Below, piece after piece: positions 6,974-12,946 of a stretch of DNA of 12,946 nucleotides. The number at the start of each line of letters is the position of its first letter. The first letter of the stretch is position 1. This DNA is from Chloroflexota bacterium (lineage in GTDB: Bacteria; Chloroflexota; Dehalococcoidia; Dehalococcoidales; RBG-16-60-22). Under the pieces are notes generated by a model that saw only the letters and a list, made by a program, of their open reading frames with translations, was not told the origin of the DNA and made no database searches. The position numbers and the translations under genes are program-made. The DNA lies in assembly GCA_022574315.1 (NCBI GenBank), contig JACZSH010000030.1, positions 1-12,946 on the forward strand. The letters are read 5' to 3'.

Positions 6974-7348
6974 TCAGAACTTATAGTGAATCAGCAGGTC
7001 GAGCCGGCCGTGTTTTATGAGATACGAGCCGGAAAACCGCATTACTTCGCGCACCTTTTGCCGGTAGCCCGGCGCGTAACAGTGCGTCTGGCACTTTTTG
7101 CACATCGGCTTGGGGTCGAGGGGACACAGCATCAGCTTGGCGATGCCGTGGTTGAGCAGCTTGCTGCATTCCGGGCAGAGCACCAGTTTTTCTTTCTCCA
7201 GAACTTGGCGCAACCTTTCGTCTTTAATCGGAAAGGTACTCTTTTCCACCGTCCGGTGGTTTTCCCGGCAGTAGATGGAAACGAACCCGCCCAGCACCTT
7301 TATATCCTTGGCTTTTTTATCATCCAGCTTTTCAAAAATGGTCGGCAT
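6974..7348 (-). CDS. YgbA-family cysteine-rich protein (nitrosative-stress-associated family)
   Basis: The 124-residue protein shows the pattern of the YgbA_NO family, named from E. coli ygbA, a gene induced by nitric oxide. Visible blocks are SIYCRENH (24-31), LCPECSKL (57-64), LCPLDPKPMCKKCQTHCYAPGY (74-95) and VREVMRFSG (99-107). Seven cysteines (27, 58, 61, 75, 83, 86, 90) make a metal site or a redox/Fe-S site likely. The family function is not settled in my knowledge. Its ATG overlaps the tmk stop by 1 nt (TAATG), so it is translationally coupled to tmk. No NO-responsive operator can be seen because it has no promoter of its own. Confidence 0.8.
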   Translation of the reverse strand: MPTIFEKLDDKKAKDIKVLGGFVSIYCRENHRTVEKSTFPIKDERLRQVLEKEKLVLCPECSKLLNHGIAKLMLCPLDPKPMCKKCQTHCYAPGYRQKVREVMRFSGSYLIKHGRLDLLIHYKF

Positions 7349-7965
7349 TATGCTTTCAGCAAACTGGAAACCTTTTCCCAGATAATTTGCCTTATCCTTT
7401 CTTTAGACTGGCCGGCATCCACCACCAGCCACCGCTTCGGTTCTTTTTCGGCCAGTTTAAGGTAGCCATCCCGCACCCGGCGGTGAAAATCGGCGGCTTC
7501 CCGTTCGAATCGGTCCGGTTTCTGCCCCTGCTTGCGGCTGAACCCATCCCCGGCAGCTATATCCAGCAATATGGTCAGGTCGGGCACCACCCCCTGCGCC
7601 GCCGCCTCGTTCACCGCCTTCACCATATCCAGGTCCAACCTCCGCCCGTAACTCTGGTAGGCGATGGTCGAGTCGGTATACCGGTCACAGATGACCACTT
7701 TCCCGTTCGCCAACTCCGGTCGGATGACCTCTTCAATAAGTTGGGCGCGGGAGGCGTTAAACAGCATCAGCTCGGCCATCGGCGAGACCGCCATCCCGTC
7801 ACCCCATTTCAGCCAGCGAGTTATCTTCCGGCCGAGCGGGGTTACTCCCGGCTCATGGGTCAAAACGACGGGGACAGCCAGCTTTGACAGCCGGCGGTAG
7901 AGCGCCCGCGACTGGAGGCTCTTGCCGGCGCCTTCGCCACCCTCAAAGGTGATGAACAGGGACAT
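7348..7965 (-). CDS. tmk: thymidylate kinase
   Basis: The 205-residue protein phosphorylates dTMP to dTDP in the cytoplasm. The P-loop is FEGGEGAGKS (7-16), the DR(Y/H) motif is CDRYTDSTIAYQ (93-104), and the LID region is about 141-156 (SRKQGQKPDRFEREA). Length is normal. Two usual residues differ: the segment normally read as REPGGT is HEPGVT (37-42). The rest of the active site looks intact, so I take it as functional. It begins 26 nt after the R3H ATPase gene and overlaps the YgbA-like start by 1 nt. GGAGAGG lies about 15 nt before the ATG, a rather long spacing. Confidence 0.95.
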   Translation of the reverse strand: MSLFITFEGGEGAGKSLQSRALYRRLSKLAVPVVLTHEPGVTPLGRKITRWLKWGDGMAVSPMAELMLFNASRAQLIEEVIRPELANGKVVICDRYTDSTIAYQSYGRRLDLDMVKAVNEAAAQGVVPDLTILLDIAAGDGFSRKQGQKPDRFEREAADFHRRVRDGYLKLAEKEPKRWLVVDAGQSKERIRQIIWEKVSSLLKA

Positions 7966-7991
7966 AAAATTATACTTTTTCCTCTCCCTGA

Positions 7992-9494
7992 CTATCCTTT
8001 ATATATCGTTACCCGCCGCTCGGTGCCCCGGCCCACGCTCTGCGAAGACAGGGCGTTCCGTTCGGCGATGAGGTGCTGCAGTCGGCGGATATAGGCGCTC
8101 TGGGGGCTGAGTTCAACCACGCCACCCTCCCTTGCCTGCTCCACCGCCACCTCCGCCTCGCCGAGGGCGGTACGGAAATAATCCTCTTTGTCCGGACTGA
8201 CCGCCGGGTAGATATTGTGCAAAAACTGCCTGAGCTGGGGCGGGGTGTTGCTTTTCAGGACGTAGACGGGCAGTTCGGCCATCTCTGCGTCCCTTACCTT
8301 TTGAGGCTTCCGCTGGTAATAGTTCTTGGAAGTGACGAACAGGTTGGCGTCTTTCAGGCTACTCACGATATCCAGGCTCAGATTCATTTCTCTGGCTACC
8401 TGTTCCAATCGTGCCCGGTTAACGCCGAAGATGTATATGCGTTGCCGGTCCCTTTCGGCCGGGGGTGGCTCTTTCGTCTTTTTCCTGGCCGTGACCGGCT
8501 TTTCCACCTTCACTTCCCCATCCGCGTCCAGCCAGCGCGTCTCGGTCTCGGTGAGCAGGCCGCGCAGGATAGCGTCCACCGCCTCACTGACTTCGGAATG
8601 AATGGCCACCCGGTCCCTTTCCTGGATTTCAACCACGATGCTAAAAGTGGGCGGAGCCATCCGCTCCAATATCGACTTCTGGGTACGGCGGCGCCTCGCC
8701 TCTTCGTCACCCAGCGTCACCGACTGGATACCGCCGACGAGGTCGGACAGAGTGGGGTTCATTATCAGGTTTTCCAGCGTGTTGCCGTGAGCCGTACCTA
8801 CCAGTTGGACGCCGCGCTCGGCGATGGTGCGGGCGGCCCGGGCTTCCAACTCGGTGCCGATTTCGTCGATGACAATCACTTCCGGCATGTGGTTTTCCAC
8901 AGCTTCAATCATCACTGCGTGCTGCAGGGTGGGCGTGGCTACCTGCATCCGGCGGGCGTGGCCGATGGCGGGATGGGGAATATCGCCATCGCCGGCGATT
9001 TCGTTCGAGGTGTCCACGATGATGACCCGTTTGTCGAGGTCGTCGGCGAGCACGCGGGCCACCTCACGCAGCATGGTTGTCTTACCCACGCCGGGACGAC
9101 CCAGCAGCATGACGCTCTTACCCGACTCTACCAGGTCCTGTATCATTTTTATGGTGCCGAAAACCGCCCGGCCTACCCGGCAGGTAAGCCCGACGATGCG
9201 TTTTTCCCGATTACGGATCGCCGAGATGCGGTGCAGCGTGCGCTCAATTCCGGCCCGGTTGTCATCGCCGAAGCTGCCGATGCGGGCGACCACGTAGTCT
9301 ATGTCCGTCTCATCGATTTCTCTGGGTGATAAGACTACTTCCCGCCGGGGAAAGCGGGCTTCAGGCGGCCGGCCCAGGTCCAGGATAACCTCCAGCAGTT
9401 CACTGAGGTCTGCCTGTTGGCACAGCGGCTGGCGTATATGGGACGGAAATATCTCCAGTAAAGTATCCAGGTCATCGGTGATTACTTTTTGCAA
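7992..9494 (-). CDS. Ycf45/SpoIIIAA-like AAA ATPase with C-terminal R3H domain
   Basis: The 500-residue protein has an N-terminal helical region starting TDDLDTLLEIFPSHIR, then an ATPase core with Walker A GRPGVGKTT (132-140), Walker B VIVIDEIGTE (206-215) and TAHGNT (234-239). A charged linker (about 335-350) follows, then an R3H single-strand nucleic-acid-binding domain near the C-terminus (RRLQH and following, about 470-500). The family occurs in cyanobacteria, plastids and non-sporulating bacteria. Its role is unknown, with nucleic-acid remodelling the usual guess. The start is the TTG at 9494, because an ideal AGGAGGGG (plus-strand CCCCTCCT, 9498-9505) precedes it and the frame upstream overlaps pdxT. 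A longer frame to 9560 lacks such support. It begins 17 nt behind pdxT. Confidence 0.9.
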   Translation of the reverse strand: MQKVITDDLDTLLEIFPSHIRQPLCQQADLSELLEVILDLGRPPEARFPRREVVLSPREIDETDIDYVVARIGSFGDDNRAGIERTLHRISAIRNREKRIVGLTCRVGRAVFGTIKMIQDLVESGKSVMLLGRPGVGKTTMLREVARVLADDLDKRVIIVDTSNEIAGDGDIPHPAIGHARRMQVATPTLQHAVMIEAVENHMPEVIVIDEIGTELEARAARTIAERGVQLVGTAHGNTLENLIMNPTLSDLVGGIQSVTLGDEEARRRRTQKSILERMAPPTFSIVVEIQERDRVAIHSEVSEAVDAILRGLLTETETRWLDADGEVKVEKPVTARKKTKEPPPAERDRQRIYIFGVNRARLEQVAREMNLSLDIVSSLKDANLFVTSKNYYQRKPQKVRDAEMAELPVYVLKSNTPPQLRQFLHNIYPAVSPDKEDYFRTALGEAEVAVEQAREGGVVELSPQSAYIRRLQHLIAERNALSSQSVGRGTERRVTIYKG

Positions 9495-9511
9495 CGACCC
9501 CTCCTGAATAC

Positions 9512-10096
9512 TTACTTCTTCCGGTATTCGGCGACGATGTCCAGGAAATAGCGGTGGCAACGCAGGTCATCGGTCAGTTCGGGGTGGAAGGCCAGCGCCA
9601 CCAGGTTCCCCTGCCGGGCCGCCACGATAGTGCCGTCAGCCAGTCGGGCGAGTATTTCCAGGCCGCCATTAACTTCTTCAATCAAAGGGGCACGGATAAA
9701 CACGGCCGGAAACGGCTTTTCGCCGAGCGCCGGCACGGCCAGTTCAGTCTCGAAGCTATCCGTCTGCCGGCCGAAGGCATTGCGCCTGACAGTGAAATCC
9801 ATCAACTCCAGCGTCTCCGGGTCAGCGCCGTTCTCCCGCCTGCCCAGCAGTATCATGCCGGCACAGGTGCCCAGCACGGGCAGGCCGTTTTTGGCCAGGT
9901 CTTTAATCTCACCGGTCAGGTGGTAATGGCGCATCAGCTTGCTGATGGAAGTGCTTTCCCCGCCGGGGATAACCAGGCCGTCCAGCCCCGCCAGTTCCCC
10001 GGGCAGGCGCACGGGCACGGCTTCCACTCCCAGCTGTTGTAATTTAGCGATGTGTTCCGCAAAGGCTCCTTGCGAGGCAAGGACGCCGATTTTCAT
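9512..10096 (-). CDS. pdxT: pyridoxal 5'-phosphate synthase glutaminase subunit
   Basis: The 194-residue protein is a class I glutamine amidotransferase that supplies ammonia to PdxS. The start MKIGVLASQGAFAEH is typical. The catalytic triad is Cys78 (VLGTCAGMILLG), His171 and Glu173 (AFHPELTDD), and GGEST (45-49) forms the oxyanion-hole region. The same frame is open up to 10291, but that part lies inside pdxS. The ATG at 10096 is the real start, 1 nt after the pdxS stop, with GAGG 8 nt upstream. Tight coupling gives equal subunit output for the PdxS-PdxT complex. Confidence 0.96.
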   Translation of the reverse strand: MKIGVLASQGAFAEHIAKLQQLGVEAVPVRLPGELAGLDGLVIPGGESTSISKLMRHYHLTGEIKDLAKNGLPVLGTCAGMILLGRRENGADPETLELMDFTVRRNAFGRQTDSFETELAVPALGEKPFPAVFIRAPLIEEVNGGLEILARLADGTIVAARQGNLVALAFHPELTDDLRCHRYFLDIVAEYRKK

Positions 10097-10097
10097 C

Positions 10098-10979
10098 TTA
10101 CCATCCTCTGGAGGCCAGCAGTTCATCGGCCGGTATCTGCTTGATATCCAGCCCGGGCATGGCGTCACCCAGGTTCTTGGAAACCTCGACGATGATTGAG
10201 GCGTCTTTGTAGTGGGTGGTGACTTTGACGATAGCCTGTGCCATCTTCGATGGGTTACTGGACTTGAAGATACCCGAGCCGACGAAGACACCGTCCGCCC
10301 CCAGCTGCATCATCAAAGCGGCATCGGCCGGGGTGGCTACCCCGCCCGCGGAAAAATTCACCACCGGCAGTTTACCGGTCTGGTGTATTTCTAAAACCAG
10401 CTCAAAAGGCGCCCCCATCTCCTTGGCCTGTGTCATCAGCTCTTCCCGGGGCGCTTTCGCCAGCTGGCTGACCCCGTCCATCACCGCCCGCATGTGCCTG
10501 ACTGCTTCCACGATGTTACCCGTGCCGGCTTCTCCCTTGGTGCGAATCATGGCCGCCCCCTCCCCGATACGGCGCAGCGCCTCACCGAGATTCCGGCAGC
10601 CGCAGACGAAAGGTACTTTAAAATCGTGCTTCCAGACGTGAAAGTTTTCGTCGGCCGGGGTGAGCACTTCGGACTCGTCGATATAGTCCACGCCCATGGC
10701 TTCCAGTGCCTGGGCCTCGACAAAGTGGCCGATACGGCACTTGGCCATGACCGGTATGGAGACCGTTTTCATGATGGCTTCGATAATGGTCAGGTCAGCC
10801 ATGCGGGCCACGCCGCCGGCCGCCCGGATATCGGAGGGGACTCTCTCCAGCGCCATTACCGCGCAGGCGCCGGCATCTTCGGCAATCTTGGCGTGCTCCG
10901 GGTTGACCACGTCCATAATCACCCCGCCCTTCAGCATCTGGGCCAGCCCGCTCTTAACTTTCCAGGTCCCGGTTTCCAT
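10098..10979 (-). CDS. pdxS: pyridoxal 5'-phosphate synthase lyase subunit
   Basis: The 293-residue protein makes pyridoxal phosphate from ribose 5-phosphate, glyceraldehyde 3-phosphate and ammonia (the DXP-independent route). Key residues are visible: Asp23 in IMDVVNPEHA, Lys80 in VMAKCRIGHFVEAQ, Lys148 in IRTKGEAGTGN, and the phosphate-binding FSAGGVATPADA and VFVGSGIFKS. Length matches the family. I start at the ATG at 10979, three codons inside a longer GTG frame, because AGAGGTGAT (10984-10992) is then the ribosome site. It is the first gene of a tight run with pdxT, the R3H ATPase, tmk, the YgbA-like gene and rnhB. Confidence 0.97.
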   Translation of the reverse strand: METGTWKVKSGLAQMLKGGVIMDVVNPEHAKIAEDAGACAVMALERVPSDIRAAGGVARMADLTIIEAIMKTVSIPVMAKCRIGHFVEAQALEAMGVDYIDESEVLTPADENFHVWKHDFKVPFVCGCRNLGEALRRIGEGAAMIRTKGEAGTGNIVEAVRHMRAVMDGVSQLAKAPREELMTQAKEMGAPFELVLEIHQTGKLPVVNFSAGGVATPADAALMMQLGADGVFVGSGIFKSSNPSKMAQAIVKVTTHYKDASIIVEVSKNLGDAMPGLDIKQIPADELLASRGW

Positions 10980-11029
10980 TACTATCACCTCTTTTCGGCT
11001 ACACGTTGATATCTTGTGGCGCCAATCTA

Positions 11030-11058
11030 ATTCTAATACGGTTCTTTCTTTTTATCAA
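11030..11058 (-). promoter_or_regulatory. pdxS operon promoter
   Basis: On the minus strand TTGATA (11053-11058), 17 bp, then TAGAAT (11030-11035) form a good housekeeping promoter. The start would be near 11023, giving a 44-nt leader with the ribosome site at its end. Repeat copy 3 begins 28 bp upstream of the -35 box. Confidence 0.75.
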
Positions 11059-11085
11059 CCTGAAATCAGTCAGCTTTGATTTAAG

Positions 11086-11168
11086 AACCCCATCCCCCTT
11101 AATCCCCCTTCCCCTTGATAAGGGGAAGATTTTGGGAAAGAGGGGCGAAGCCCCTCTTGGACTGCCCT
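11086..11168 (-). repeat. dispersed hairpin/G-quadruplex element, copy 3
   Basis: This is the shortest copy. The C-rich block at 11088-11114 keeps the exact 4-5-5-4 tracts and 2-5-2 spacing of the other two. The hairpin is shortened to 9 bp (11108-11116 / 11120-11128) because the far arm has diverged. The second hairpin is a perfect 9 bp, AAGAGGGGC / GCCCCTCTT (11138-11146 / 11150-11158), followed by GGACTGCCCT. It lies 48 bp behind the stop of the nuclease lipoprotein gene and 28 bp upstream of the pdxS -35 box. The rest of this 236-bp gap holds the pdxS promoter, and a small CCCT/AGGG dyad near 11165-11179. Confidence 0.82.
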
Positions 11169-11215
11169 AATAAACAGGGTCTTATTGCTCGATTGTTAGC
11201 TAAGGTTTTACTAAT

Positions 11216-12118
11216 TTAATAACTCTTTCGGGATACCTCTTTACCCTGACTATTGTAGAGTGCGGCTATATCGGGTTCACTATTGTTCCAAATGGCTTGG
11301 CTGTATTCAAAACTGAATCCTCCCCATTCAGGATGGTATTCGTTGGTATAAACTCGGGTGCTTTCGCCCGGAGCCAAGATGTAAAGAGGGAAAATGAATG
11401 ACGGATACCCTTCTGACATATCTATTAGTATCCAGCCTGCTAAATCTTGAGATTGGTCCCCGAGATTAGTGATTTCTACATATTCATCGGACTCTACGCG
11501 AGGAACCAGACCATCATAAAAAATGTAGGTAATCTGGATATTTACGCCTTCTATGGGTGGTGGGGGTGGTGGTTGAGGTAGTGTCCAAAGCCCTATTTTG
11601 TCCTGCCTCGCCTCTGCCTCAGCTTTCTTAAGAGTGTCTTGGTATTTAGTGTCAGGTTCGTAGGCTTTAACCCAGGCAAGTCCCTGTCTTACCAGCTCGG
11701 CATTAACGAAGGTATCACCCGCATAAACATAACGTAGAAGCCTCCCGTATTTGTCAGTTTCAGAGACATCTTTCTCCAGCCGAATAGTTTTCTCTGCCAC
11801 TAGCTGTCTATTATATCTAGTAGCCCCTTGCGCTAGGGCACCAAATTCGGGGCGTTTGTCGTCTAGCTCTGGTGTATCTATGCCAATATAGCGAACCTTA
11901 TATAGTGTGCCGGCAATATCAACCTCTATGGTGTCACCATCAATAACCCTAACTGTTATCTGTATTTCGGGGGCTGGACTTGGTGTCGGAGCAGGACTAG
12001 GAGTAGGAGTGAGACCCGGAGTTGGCAGAGGGGTTGGAGTAGCAGTAGGCGCAGCACAGCCAATCGCTAAAATTAGGAGAAATAAGACCAAGACAGCACT
12101 AAGATATTTTGTCTTCAT
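11216..12118 (-). CDS. secreted lipoprotein with staphylococcal-nuclease and lamin-tail domains
   Basis: The 300-residue protein has an N-terminal signal with a hydrophobic stretch (5-20) and a lipobox-like AIGC, Cys21 being the likely lipid anchor, then a Thr/Pro-rich linker (25-50). A thermonuclease domain follows (about 52-180) with VIDGDTIEV, Arg76, Asp81 and Glu84 (VRYIGIDTPE) and Arg126 (TDKYGR), the residues matching Asp21, Arg35, Asp40, Glu43 and Arg87 of the S. aureus enzyme. A PQPPPPPP linker leads to a C-terminal lamin-tail domain (about 191-300; EYVEITNLGD, LAGWIL, LAPGES). It is probably a cell-surface nuclease. The gene is clearly AT-richer than its neighbours (one sampled 60-nt line has 25 G/C), which suggests recent transfer. 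AAGGA lies 8 nt before the ATG. It starts 16 nt behind rsmG. Confidence 0.88.
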   Translation of the reverse strand: MKTKYLSAVLVLFLLILAIGCAAPTATPTPLPTPGLTPTPSPAPTPSPAPEIQITVRVIDGDTIEVDIAGTLYKVRYIGIDTPELDDKRPEFGALAQGATRYNRQLVAEKTIRLEKDVSETDKYGRLLRYVYAGDTFVNAELVRQGLAWVKAYEPDTKYQDTLKKAEAEARQDKIGLWTLPQPPPPPPIEGVNIQITYIFYDGLVPRVESDEYVEITNLGDQSQDLAGWILIDMSEGYPSFIFPLYILAPGESTRVYTNEYHPEWGGFSFEYSQAIWNNSEPDIAALYNSQGKEVSRKSY

Positions 12119-12134
12119 CTTAGATTTCCTTAGC

Positions 12135-12851
12135 TCACACGAGCGGTCTCTTGACCGGGATGCCGGGACGGCGGGGGTATTTTTCAGGGGTCGGCGCTAC
12201 CTTGTCAATAATGACCAGCCGGCGCTGGTCGGCAAACTCGGGCAGGTCGATTTTTTCCACCCCCACCAGTTTTCCCCCCAGCCGGTCAATCGCCCGGCTC
12301 GCCTGGTTTACCTCGTCTTCAATATCCCCTTTTTTCTGGGCGATAAAACGGCCGCCCACGGCACAGAAAGGCAGGGTCAGCTCGACGAGGGCAGGCAGGC
12401 CGGCCACTGCCCGAGAAAGCACCACCCCGAACCGCTCCCGGTAGTCGGGCTGGTGGGCAACCTCTTCCGCCCGGCCGACCGTTATTTCAACTCCGTCCAG
12501 TCCCAATTGAGCCGTGATATGATGTAAAAATCGGGCTTTTTTAGCCGTCGCGTCCAGCAGCACCAGCCGGATTTCGGGCCAGAGTATTTTCAGCGGTATG
12601 CCCGGTATGCCCGCGCCGGTACCGACGTCGATAAGCCTGATATCCTTACCGGCCGGCTCGGCCAACGCCCTGGCCACGGTGAGCGAATCGAGGAAGTGCT
12701 TTAGCTGCACCTCTGCGTAGTCGGTGATGGCGGTCAGGTTCACCCGCCGGTTCCAGTCGACGAGTTCCCGGTAATAGCTCTCGAACTGCTCAAGCTGCGC
12801 AGGCTGAAGCTCGATACCCAGTTTCTGAGCGCCGAGACGGAGTTTTTCCAC
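12135..12851 (-). CDS. rsmG: 16S rRNA (guanine(527)-N(7))-methyltransferase
   Basis: The 238-residue protein methylates G527 of 16S rRNA using SAM. WNRRVNLTAI (33-42), HFLDSL (52-57), the SAM-binding IDVGTGAGIPGIPLKI (74-89), VLSRAVA (144-150) and the typical ending YPRRPGIPVKRPL are all present, and length is normal. The start is a GTG at 12851. It has no Shine-Dalgarno but lies exactly at the expected transcription start of a consensus extended -10. The stop TGA is followed 16 nt later by the nuclease lipoprotein gene, which may be co-transcribed. Confidence 0.95.
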   Translation of the reverse strand: MEKLRLGAQKLGIELQPAQLEQFESYYRELVDWNRRVNLTAITDYAEVQLKHFLDSLTVARALAEPAGKDIRLIDVGTGAGIPGIPLKILWPEIRLVLLDATAKKARFLHHITAQLGLDGVEITVGRAEEVAHQPDYRERFGVVLSRAVAGLPALVELTLPFCAVGGRFIAQKKGDIEDEVNQASRAIDRLGGKLVGVEKIDLPEFADQRRLVIIDKVAPTPEKYPRRPGIPVKRPLV

Positions 12852-12857
12852 ACCGCC

Positions 12858-12866
12858 ATTATAGCA
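12858..12866 (-). promoter_or_regulatory. extended -10 promoter giving a leaderless rsmG mRNA
   Basis: On the minus strand TGCTATAAT is a perfect extended -10. After the six bases GGCGGT the next base is the G of the rsmG GTG start, the usual position of +1. There is no clear -35 box. Confidence 0.6.
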
Positions 12867-12928
12867 CCCGGGCTATCGAACTACGTAACGTGAGGTCGTT
12901 TAGCAATTACATGGGAGAAAACTCCGTA

Positions 12929-12946
12929 TGTCATTGCGAGCGTAGC
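12929..12946 (+). repeat. possible edge of a dispersed repeat, cut by window end
   Basis: The last 18 bases read TGTCATTGCGAGCGTAGC, which from memory resembles the start of a short palindromic repeat (GTCATTGCGAGCG...) scattered through many bacterial genomes. Only one partial copy is in this window, so the sequence here cannot confirm it. Confidence 0.35.

Noticed and set aside
7969..7974. TATAAT on the minus strand just before tmk
   Set aside because: It lies only 3 nt before the ATG, so transcription would begin inside the gene, and no -35 box is present at 16-18 bp. It is more likely chance in an AT-rich gap within the operon.
8073..9329. Plus-strand open frame of 418 codons
   Set aside because: It lies antisense within the R3H ATPase gene. 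Its translation is low-information and rich in His, Gly and Val, as expected from the reverse frame of GC-rich coding DNA, and it has no recognisable domain.
10097..10291. Longer N-terminus for pdxT starting at 10291
   Set aside because: The extra 65 residues are a shadow frame of pdxS. Homology and the ribosome site both fix the start at 10096.
3894..11168. CRISPR or insertion sequence as the source of the three repeats
   Set aside because: The copies are kilobases apart and not in a regularly spaced array, there are no cas or transposase genes, and the units are palindromic with a composite structure.
12027..12056. Microsatellite-like GGAGTAGCAGTAGG stretch
   Set aside because: It is the reverse strand of codons for the Thr/Pro-rich linker of the lipoprotein, an ordinary low-complexity coding sequence.

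Overview
The window looks like a piece of a GC-rich bacterial chromosome, most likely from a Chloroflexota member of the class Dehalococcoidia. This is inferred from the gene set and not proved. The pointers are a ThiD2-ThiE fusion next to a translin-family (COG2178) gene, a K+-dependent-type membrane pyrophosphatase, a Ycf45/SpoIIIAA-like R3H ATPase, and a YgbA-family gene packed between tmk and rnhB. No rRNA, tRNA, CRISPR array, transposase, phage gene or replication origin is visible. Almost everything is housekeeping or cofactor metabolism, and all genes except one read on the minus strand.

Layout from left to right. Positions 1-893 hold a DUF1015-family gene cut by the window edge (minus). 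It is divergent from a glyoxalase-II-like metallo-beta-lactamase hydrolase (1012-1632, plus). That gene converges on hppA (1692-3704, minus), with a shared terminator hairpin between them. hppA has a clear promoter and a 105-nt leader that contains a terminator-like hairpin. Upstream of hppA runs a long minus-strand series read from about 10979 down to 4015: pdxS, pdxT, R3H ATPase, tmk, YgbA-like, rnhB, yraN, thiD2-thiE and a translin-family protein. Gaps and overlaps are very small up to rnhB. A 181-bp gap then precedes yraN, and thiD2-thiE has its own good promoter. At the right are rsmG (12135-12851, minus) and, 16 nt behind it, a distinctly AT-richer gene for a secreted lipoprotein with a staphylococcal-nuclease domain and a lamin-tail domain (11216-12118), which looks like a later acquisition.

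How the genes fit together. PdxS and PdxT together form pyridoxal phosphate synthase. ThiD2-ThiE carries the HMP-P kinase and thiamine-phosphate synthase steps on one chain. Tmk, RNase HII, YraN, the R3H ATPase, RsmG and the translin-family protein all concern nucleotides, nucleic acids or ribosomes. HppA couples removal of the pyrophosphate released by such biosynthesis to ion pumping.

The most unusual signal is a family of three dispersed, non-coding 83-91 bp elements (3894-3984, 6178-6264, 11086-11168). All lie in the same orientation, each between two minus-strand genes. Each has a 9-bp hairpin, then a C-rich/G-rich hairpin whose G side continues into a four-tract G-quadruplex motif with identical spacing (2-5-2) in all three copies. 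The hairpin and the quadruplex need the same G tracts and so exclude each other. A covarying base pair in the other hairpin is a G.U wobble only if the minus strand is the RNA. Other second-look items are near-leaderless promoters for rsmG and the hydrolase gene, the attenuator-like hppA leader, and catalytic-type acidic residues in the bacterial translin homologue.
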